Positions 8,401 to 13,830 of a DNA stretch of 13,830 nt are shown piece after piece. Location of the stretch: the NCBI GenBank assembly GCA_028565635.1, contig JAOXYB010018472.1:4438-18267 (forward strand). Reading direction: 5' to 3'. This DNA is from Phoronis ovalis. Its lineage: Eukaryota > Phoronida > Phoronidae. Both the position numbers and the translations under genes were made by a program. The notes below the pieces were generated by a model. That model ran no database searches, was not told where the DNA came from, and worked only from the letters and a program-made list of their open reading frames with translations. Numbering within the stretch: the stretch's first letter is position 1; each line of letters starts with the position of its first letter.

Positions 8401-11400
8401 CAATAATCTGCCAGATGAATTGATTTAATTAATGATATATATGTTAGGTTAGGTTGATTAAGCAGTACGGTGTTGCTGCTATATTTTTTACAGCCACCCA
8501 AAAACCAGTATCATACACATTATTTAGCAGCACCATTTTGTAGGAATTATAAACTAAATAAATCTCTAATGGCTTTGCTTATTTCTAGCACTAGGGTTTG
8601 AAATACTTTTGCACATTAGAGAATCAGCTATGAAATCTAAAAATCATGTATTCCTAATAGACTGCTAAATATGCAAAATAGTGATATGGTGTCAGAAAAG
8701 GTGGACTTTTATAGCCGGAACATTATTACAGTATGTTTCAGAGTTATGCTCTCCCGTATATACAAAATACTGGTTTGTGATGCGGTAAAGTGACGTCAGA
8801 AATATCTGTTGTGAAGGAACATTGAGGAGGGGAATGGGGCGTAGTGACCGCAGCTCAAAGAAAATAAAATTTCCTTTTCACGAATCACAAGTACTACTGT
8901 AATCGCGGGCCATGACAATTCCACGACCCTTTCCCACCTGGACAATAATAACTATTCATAAACAGGTTGTAAACAACCTAAGACACTCCTAAGAATATAA
9001 TTATATTGGACGGCCATTCAGAATGGTTACAGCATACTCAATGAATCTATGGTGGAGTGTTATTTATCATGCTTTTATTCTGCAAATACTGCAACTGAGA
9101 CGGAAATATATGAAGGGTTAGGGTAGAGCATTCAATCTCATTGCACAGAAGTAAAAAATGATAATCTGATTGCATGAACAAAATTATTGCAACCGTAAAA
9201 CACTGAAATAAAACATATAAGGTTTATCACATTTCACGGATCGAAATAAGATCAAATACAGTTCAATGAATCCCACCGCACGAAAGTAAAATATGACCCT
9301 TTCACACCTGTATGTAGGCAAATAAGTTTGCCCCTTTTCCTCTAAATACATGCAAGTACCTGAGTAGGCTGAATGGTCACTAAATGTGAAATTGTGCTCG
9401 TGTATGTATCCCGGGTATGTATAACATTTTGCTTTGCATAAAGGATCCTTACGGGATTCTGTGATTCCTTGCGATTCCCTAACAGACTAAGCTAATGACG
9501 TCAGAAAAATCTGAGTAACTGTCACAAACCAGTATTTAGTACTGTATCGTGAGAGAGCATAACTCGGAAACCTACTGTAACAATCTTAAGTAAACTCATC
9601 TGTTATGTCGTTTTCCTTGTATGAAAAATAATTAAGTGAAACGGAACATAACACATGAGTTGACTAGATTTGGACACATAAATATCGAAACAGTACAGAT
9701 TTTGTTTATGTTGCAGACGGACTGACAAATCAAATGAGGATTCAAGTGGAAACCAAGTTGTTATGATTATAGGAAATAATAACGTTTTTGAAGTTGACTC
9801 CTGTATCCTTTTTCACTGTACAGTACAGTACTCTGCAGGCTTGCATAGCATATGCATTCATTTGGAATGTTGTCACATGAAGTCACTGAAACAAGTTCTG
9901 TTTAGGATACAAACCACTTGTCATATACTGACTAAGTAGCATTTCACAGAATCTTTATGCAAACCAACTCTGAAGTTGGGTTATCCATGTCTGGCTTTGA
10001 GCCAAGAGAAAATGTCTACCCCTTACATTTGAAGATATTTTCATTCTGATAATTGTTCTTTGAAAATATTCCGTAAACTTCATTTCCTTCATGGCAGTGT
10101 TCAGATTGTGAAGCAACTAATGTTGGAGACAATAATGTCTTAGAAGCTAAAGGTATGTTTTTAAAGTAGAATCATGCAATGCACCTATCCTGCTCTTAGA
10201 GTTTCAACCATGTACCCAAAAATAATGTTTTAAAACTAAGTGCATGATTTGTCTTGTGTTCAGTTGGAGCTTAATAGGCAAATTTGGAGAAATCTCATGT
10301 ACTGTAAGTAATGCAATGATTCTGAAGCTGGTTAACTCCTTTGGAAATAATTAATGCAGTCTGCTTAAGTTTAATATTTGAATATATTTTTCGCAGTCAT
10401 GTATACTGCACAGAATTATCTGTTTCAAAACTTTGTATATTATGTCAGATTACAAGGAAAAGAAATAGGGTCTGCTGTATCCCTTCAATAGCAGTAAACT
10501 TGATCTGGATTCATAATACTAGTATTGGTAGAAGTAATTCTTATTGAGGAGACAATAAAACAGATTACCTTGTGACATGTCTTGGATCTGAATTACATGT
10601 AAGTGATCATTGCCACAGGACATATTTTTAGCCAAAGTTGGACGCCAAGTAACACTTACCAATGGTTGCATTATTGGTGCATTATGTGAAGTTACCAGCA
10701 ATGAAGTGCTGGAAGAGAATACCCTAATATATGGTTCAAAATGTGAACGGAGGATACAGTCAGAGAGGCCACCAGTGAGTATGACGAACAATTTTATACT
10801 TAATTAGTGGATGTATCACATCACCACCATCAGGCATTGCATATCGTAATAATTATCAGCATCAACATTATTGAGAGCTATAGGTTTTTTTTTGCGAGCA
10901 GCGAGTATTGTGGTCTGTTAAGTCCGAACAGCGAGCATTTTGTTTTGTTGGCGCCCATTTTTTTTTAATAATACCGCAAGACATTTCCTTTTGGTCAGCA
11001 TTTTTTTTTGCTTTTTTTTGGTTATTAATTTTTTCTTATTAAGTGCGAGCAGCGGGCACTGCCAATTTTTAAGTGTGAGCATTGCACCTGGGGGAACCTC
11101 TACCCCCCTCATTATTTAATCTTTGTCGTCATCAATATAATCTTTGTAATCAACATCATCATTATAATCTTTATCATCAACGTCATCATTATTATAATCT
11201 TTGTCATTAACATTACAATTATAATCGTTGTCATCAACACTATCATCAGCATTAAATAATCTTTGTCATCAACATTATCATCATCATTATACCCTTAGTC
11301 ACCTCCACAATAATTATTGTCAATCATGAATATTTTGTTTGCCCGGCTATCACTATATATTTCTTAATGTTCAGTAAGTTGATAATGAACACTTAAATGA

Positions 11401-11573
11401 AACATTTTTAGTCTACAGCACTCACAAACTGTTGTTTTAATATAAATCTATACTTTAATCATTTTCTATTTTTATTGAAGCCTCAGACTTTACAACTGGA
11501 TTTTCTAACCAAGATTTTACCAAACTACCATCGCATAAAGAAATCGAGTAAACAATTGCCAAAAGTCAAGTGA
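5456..11573 (+). CDS. DCTN6: Dynactin subunit 6 (p27), seven coding exons
   Basis: DCTN6 is one of the pointed-end subunits of dynactin, the complex that activates cytoplasmic dynein and links it to cargo. Coding exons are 5456-5484, 7899-7963, 8124-8229, 9717-9802, 10105-10152, 10632-10774 and 11481-11573. They total 570 bp and 189 residues (human 190), and every junction keeps the frame. The product is a left-handed beta-helix of hexapeptide repeats, for example [15 protein letters not shown] (29-43), [13 protein letters not shown] (50-62), [11 protein letters not shown] (83-93), [14 protein letters not shown] (102-115) and GCIIGA (123-128). A polar loop at about 67-80 separates two coil blocks, and a C-terminal helix follows ([18 protein letters not shown], 163-180). 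The start ATG has A at -3, G at +4 and an in-frame TAG six bases upstream. Human motifs align almost without gaps. Confidence 0.97.
5690..5860. repeat. Intron 1 repeat family, copy 1
   Basis: The stretch ending GGTAGTGGCTAAACGTCCGGTTACC (5827-5851) plus a following GGCGT is nearly identical to 7400-7431. Upstream, blocks such as AAAAGCCATCGTCTTCCG and GATGGTCTTGG align loosely with 7125-7210, where C-to-T changes are common, as expected for an older methylated copy. The class is unknown and no transposase is seen. Confidence 0.6.
5864..6432. mobile_element. Segment bounded by a perfect 22-bp inverted repeat
   Basis: Positions 5864-5885 (TTGGGGCTAAAC then GTCCGGACAT) are the exact reverse complement of 6411-6432. 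The ends contain the same GGCTAAACGTCCGG core as the neighbouring direct repeats. The 569-bp span could be a small non-autonomous DNA element, or two oppositely placed copies of a shorter repeat. No clear target-site duplication is visible and the inner sequences do not continue the symmetry. Confidence 0.5.
7072..7433. repeat. Intron 1 repeat family, copy 2
   Basis: This is a second, longer and more decayed copy of the 5690-5860 repeat. The best-preserved part is 7400-7424 (GGTAGTGGCTAAACGTCCGG followed by TTACC). The extra length relative to copy 1 suggests an insertion between about 7215 and 7395. Confidence 0.5.
7463..7768. repeat. Degenerate tandem array with core TTTGGATTGCTACCC
   Basis: At least eight imperfect units, spaced roughly 30-45 bp, share AAATTTGGATTGCTACCC or variants such as GGTTTGTATC. 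The three near 7640-7730 are the most alike, with spacers like TTATATTTCA. The array is flanked by GTGGGGGTGTGCAGCCCA (7440-7457) and GGTGGTACATCCCCA (7774-7788), so it may be the interior of a larger element. Confidence 0.8.
7899..7963 (+). CDS. DCTN6: DCTN6 coding exon 2
   Basis: It follows the acceptor CTTTCTAG and encodes [20 protein letters not shown] then I, ending with one base before GTAAGT. It matches human [21 protein letters not shown], the first coils of the beta-helix. The alternative AG two bases downstream would create an immediate stop. Confidence 0.97.
8124..8229 (+). CDS. DCTN6: DCTN6 coding exon 3
   Basis: The acceptor TTCTTTGTAG completes Gly32. The exon then reads [34 protein letters not shown] and two bases before GTAGAA. 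Human has [34 protein letters not shown]. This is the most conserved part of the protein. Confidence 0.98.
8230..9716 (+). other. DCTN6: DCTN6 intron 3 (1487 bp)
   Basis: It runs from GTAGAA to ATGTTGCAG. More than half of it is the 849-bp MITE-like element at 8729-9577. The remainder (8230-8726, 9580-9716) shows no gene, RNA or clear repeat. Confidence 0.85.
8729..9577. mobile_element. Tc1/mariner-type MITE with long terminal inverted repeats
   Basis: The left end 8729-8780 (CAGTATGTTTC, GAGTTATGCTCTC, AAATACTGGTTTGTGA) is matched in reverse complement by 9522-9577 with few differences. TA lies on both sides (8727-8728 and 9578-9579), the target duplication of Tc1/mariner elements. No long open frame is present inside, so it is non-autonomous. 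An 18-bp segment TGACGTCAGAAATATCTG (8791-8808) recurs at 9496-9513 with one change, in direct rather than inverted orientation. A CGACCCTTTCCCACCTG-like block appears twice inside (about 8927 and 9294). Confidence 0.85.
9717..9802 (+). CDS. DCTN6: DCTN6 coding exon 4
   Basis: It completes Arg67 and encodes the polar loop [13 protein letters not shown] and then [15 protein letters not shown], ending with one T before GTATCC. Human has PKPMIIGTNNVFEVGC here. The loop is variable in length and sequence across the family. Confidence 0.95.
10105..10152 (+). CDS. DCTN6: DCTN6 coding exon 5
   Basis: The acceptor GTTCAG completes Tyr96, followed by [15 protein letters not shown] and one base before GTATGT. 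Human YSQAMKMGDNNVIESK aligns without gaps. The AG nine bases upstream (GGCAG) leads to a stop in the incoming frame, so this acceptor is the right one. Confidence 0.95.
10632..10774 (+). CDS. DCTN6: DCTN6 coding exon 6
   Basis: The acceptor is ATATTTTTAG (10622-10631). The exon completes Ala112 and encodes [47 protein letters not shown], then a perfect GTGAGT. Human has YVGRNVILTSGCIIGA, VIPENTVIYG and CLRRVQTERP. An upstream AG (10617-10618) is out of frame. Confidence 0.97.
10894..11085. repeat. Degenerate repeats with core GYGAGCAGCGRGCAYT
   Basis: Related units start at about 10894 (GCGAGCAGCGAGTATTG), 10922 (GTCCGAACAGCGAGCATTTT), 11043 (GTGCGAGCAGCGGGCACTG) and 11073 (GTGTGAGCATTGCACC). 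They are separated by long T runs. A GGGGG...CCCCCC hairpin (11090-11107) closes the array on the right. Confidence 0.6.
11117..11290. repeat. Minisatellite with unit like ATAATCTTTGTCATCAACATCATC
   Basis: Five or six imperfect units of roughly 27-36 bp run head to tail. Each has AATCTTTGTCATCAACAT followed by CATCAT or ATTAT runs of variable length. The array lies wholly in an intron and has no coding role. Confidence 0.85.
11481..11573 (+). CDS. DCTN6: DCTN6 coding exon 7 (C-terminus and stop)
   Basis: It starts in phase 0 after TTTTTATTGAAG and reads [20 protein letters not shown], then [10 protein letters not shown] and TGA (11571-11573). Human has [20 protein letters not shown] followed by KTMKGSSTPVKN. 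The helix is nearly identical; the last ten residues differ. Confidence 0.98.
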   Translation, partial: PQTLQLDFLTKILPNYHRIKKSSKQLPKVK

Positions 11574-12165
11574 AGCTTTCTGAACATGCAATTAATATTA
11601 AAACTGCTGGACTTAGAATTTTACGATAGACTTATTAAAGAACTTTGCAACGATATTATAAACAATGATATTGTTATTATAAGATTTATTGTGACATAAC
11701 AAGGGCATAGTACCACATACCATGAAGCCACAGGTAGTTGCAAACAGTAGTTGGTTCAAGGATTATCAGAAGGGAGGATATTATTTAATTTGCTCTTAAT
11801 GGTGTTTGGTTGTAAAGCTAGTTTTGTGTCTGTTCATGGAGTAATCATTGATACTGGAAACTACGACGAATCTTCAGATTATTTATGATTTCAAGTTTAA
11901 ATACCGGCTGCCAGCCAAGACAATAGAAATGTCAAATTTGATGGTATGTCGTAATCTTATGGCTGTATTGTAGACTATCTGGTGAGCACCAACAACTAAT
12001 TTCAAGAGATGTGTTTGTTATAGATAGCAGAACTAACTAAGTATTCTTCAAATACTTTCATTCATTTTAGACTGGTTCATATATCATTTCTTTCAGCTCT
12101 CTTTCAGTTTTCTAATTGAGAATGGGTGGAACACCAATAAATAATAGCCAGTAGTTAGTAGATAT
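11574..12165 (+). other. DCTN6: DCTN6 3' UTR
   Basis: This runs from the stop codon to just past the AATAAA at 12136-12141. An AT-rich imperfect hairpin lies at about 11655-11682 (TTATAAACAAT pairing with ATTGTTATTATAA). No coding resemblance is seen in any frame. Confidence 0.6.
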
Positions 12166-12210
12166 GTGTTGTACATGTGGTTAAAGTGTTGTATGCTTGT
12201 GTAAGGTAGT
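12136..12210 (+). terminator. DCTN6: Poly(A) signal AATAAA with GU-rich downstream element
   Basis: AATAAA at 12136-12141 is the first canonical signal after the DCTN6 stop. From about 12150 to 12212 the plus strand is strongly GT-rich (for example GATATGTGTTGTACATGTGG and GTGTTGTATGCTTGTG), the usual downstream arrangement. Cleavage probably falls around 12150-12165. Confidence 0.7.
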
Positions 12211-12944
12211 GTAAGTTGAAAAATGTTTTGAAGAAAACTCCTCTCATAGTTGTAGAACTTGTAACTTTCTGTTAAAAGATAGGGCTGTAGATGTTTAATA
12301 TTTCAAATAGCAAACACTGCGATTATGTTTTTATCATCTGGTTAATAGAATTATTAAAAAATATGACGGATACTATCCAACTAACATTATCGCATTATGA
12401 CATATGCTATTGTGGCAACTCATAGTGCTAATCAAATCAAAGTTTATATAATACCTGTCCAAATAAACTAATTATTTTACAGTAGTTGACTTAATTACTG
12501 CTTAAATAATGCTCAGCTAGCAAACACAAATACAGGTAAACTCAGAAAGCCAATCAAATGATGCATACTATAATTATAGTAATAATAAACAGCCGAATAA
12601 AATCTTTATTGTAATAGAAGGCCACCAGCTGACAATATATATGTTACATAATATAGTACAATATAATATTTACAACGTCACTTTAACTAATGATACAACT
12701 ATGTATTTCCCAAGAAATTACGAAGATATGCTGCCCTGAGCTGATATTCATTTTTCTCTGAACGCGTAAAATATGAACTTAGATGCGTAATAGATATTGC
12801 TTTGTGTAATTAATTATGGATCCTCAGCCAGATATCAAATGAACGAAAACCGCCACGGCCACCCGACCAAGGTTAACTCGTAACGTAAGTTAATTTGCGA
12901 TTGCTCTTTGTTTCCGGCAATTCCAATGAATTTCCAATAGTTCC
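12211..12944. other. Right flank, no recognisable gene
   Basis: The interval is AT-rich. Further AATAAA motifs occur at about 12460 and 12596. A locally GC-richer stretch (about 12830-12885) ends in a donor-like AACGTAAGT, but its open frames are very short. I see no family resemblance. Confidence 0.5.
12596..12610. terminator. Back-to-back poly(A) signals on both strands
   Basis: AATAAA (12596-12601, plus) and TTTATT (12605-12610, AATAAA on the minus strand) lie three bases apart. This could serve a late DCTN6 poly(A) site and a minus-strand gene ending here. It is equally easy to get by chance in AT-rich DNA. Confidence 0.25.
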
Positions 12945-13067
12945 CTTTCCCGGCCATTTTCCAAAAATATTCCCAAAGCATTTAGGGAATCTAAAATGTC
13001 TTCGTCAGTGAAAACGGGTCATAATTTAAAAATGGGAAAACGCATTTATAGGGGCTTTTTCAATAAC
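12945..13067. repeat. Dispersed repeat, copy B
   Basis: The segment ATCTAAAATGTCTT, AATTTAAAAATGG, AAAACGCATTTATAGGGGCT matches copy A at 4436-4515 in the same order. Short gaps and substitutions separate the two copies. Confidence 0.65.
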
Positions 13068-13069
13068 CC

Positions 13070-13345
13070 ATATTTCACGCACATGGGCACCAGTAATTAT
13101 ATATTTGAGTCGGTCCCCGGGGGTGGTTAATGATGATTTTCAAGAGCGGTTTTGATCGATTTCGATACCCTAAACAGTGCAGTTAATGAAACAAAGACGC
13201 CCTCATATCGAAAAATGTAACCCTAGAAATGCGTAGCGTGCTTTTGTTCCTAAAAGCACCTTTCAATTCCCTTTTTACGTACGCATTTTTGTTCACGCAC
13301 ATGCTGTGCGTACCAACAATTGATTCGAGTCGGACCCCCGGGTAT
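13070..13345. repeat. Direct repeat pair with TTCACGCACATG and GAGTCGG-CCCCGGG blocks
   Basis: The first unit (about 13074-13128) reads TTCACGCACATGGGCACCAG, then ATTTGAGTCGGTCCCCGGG. The second (about 13291-13342) reads TTCACGCACATG, then ATTCGAGTCGGACCCCCGGG. Spacing inside the units is alike. A related CCCCCCCGGG block occurs at 7809-7818 in DCTN6 intron 1. The repeat continues directly from copy B, so both may belong to one larger element. Confidence 0.6.
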
Positions 13346-13830
13346 ATACATTACTTGTGATTGTACATTACTTGTGAATGTACAATAAGTATTATTCGAG
13401 TGCTGTTGAAAAAAAAAATGATTTTCATTATAATGTGCATTATTGTAACATGTCTGTATCTATATTTTGCATATATTTTGCTGAACTTTAATACTGGATA
13501 AACGCACGCGAATACATTCAAATCATTGTCGTGGTGCAAAAACCATGCATTCTCATCGATTAAGGCCTGTACATACACATTCCCATTGTCCGAGGGGGCA
13601 TCTGATGGATGGTTTGATTGTACGATGGATATATAGATTGTTTATCCATCAATTAAAATTAACGTAAGCAAAATATTGCATACTAATAAGTAGTGTTATA
13701 TTCAATCCTTCATTATTTACTTTGGAACGAGACAATCCAGGGATAATGATGATGGAGGTATTATTTATTATTTAGTGAAATTCCGTGTTGGGCCAAAATA
13801 TGATTTTAGGAAATTGTGTGCGACAGAGAT
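13346..13830. other. Right edge, no recognisable gene
   Basis: A 17-bp unit TACATTACTTGTGATTG is tandemly doubled at 13347-13380 with one change. A GATGGA/TCCATC inverted pair lies near 13606-13650. Nothing else stands out on either strand. Confidence 0.5.

Larger units (their letters stand above)
10775..11480 (+). other. DCTN6: DCTN6 intron 6 (706 bp)
   Basis: It is bounded by GTGAGT and TTTTTATTGAAG. It carries two different simple-repeat arrays (10894-11085 and 11117-11290) and no gene. Confidence 0.85.

Noticed and set aside
8700-9600. Transposase gene inside the intron 3 element
   Set aside because: No long open frame or D-D-E/D motif region is visible on either strand, so the element is treated as non-autonomous.
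10095-10104. Alternative DCTN6 exon 5 acceptor at GGCAG
   Set aside because: It gives a stop codon within a few residues in the incoming frame, whereas the TTCAG at 10101-10104 keeps a gap-free match to human DCTN6.
12827-12890. Possible first exon of another gene (ATG GAT CCT..., donor-like AACGTAAGT)
   Set aside because: Both ATG frames stop within 15 codons before the donor. At best this is a 5' UTR exon, and no continuation is seen to the right.

Overview
This window is AT-rich nuclear DNA from an animal. Two intron-containing genes with canonical GT-AG splice sites can be rebuilt exon by exon from family resemblance and splice phase. They lie in non-coding DNA full of transposon-like and tandem repeats. 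The compact genes, repeat content and divergence from the human proteins suggest an invertebrate metazoan. The sequence alone does not let me name the species.

Layout. Positions 1-165 hold a 71-bp tandem repeat and 166-2121 hold no recognisable gene. On the minus strand, four coding exons between 4932 and 2122 encode ornithine decarboxylase antizyme (OAZ). The zero frame ends at UCC-UGA (3407-3402) after 49 codons. The conserved antizyme domain continues only in the +1 frame, so this is the classic polyamine-sensed programmed +1 frameshift. A long RNA stem that I can draw from the sequence starts one base after the UGA. A 523-bp gap (4933-5455) separates the OAZ start codon from the start codon of a plus-strand gene, so the two genes are head to head and probably share a bidirectional promoter. 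The plus-strand gene has seven coding exons between 5456 and 11573. It encodes dynactin subunit 6 (DCTN6/p27), a 189-residue left-handed beta-helix protein of the dynein-activating dynactin complex. A poly(A) signal followed by a GU-rich stretch lies near 12136-12210. The right flank (about 12200-13830) has no convincing gene but contains dispersed repeats.

Repeats. DCTN6 intron 1 holds a family sharing the core GGCTAAACGTCCGG, with direct and inverted copies, and an array of TTTGGATTGCTACCC-like units. Intron 3 holds an 849-bp Tc1/mariner-type MITE with TA target duplication. Intron 6 holds a GCGAGCAGCG-type degenerate repeat and an ATAATCTTTGTCATCAAC minisatellite. A further dispersed family has one copy in OAZ intron 1 and one in the right flank.

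The genes do not form a pathway: OAZ controls polyamine levels through ornithine decarboxylase turnover, and DCTN6 belongs to a microtubule motor adaptor. What links them here is the shared promoter interval. The most rewarding object is the antizyme recoding cassette. A standard gene predictor would probably mis-model it, because the +1 frame is open across all of exon 2.
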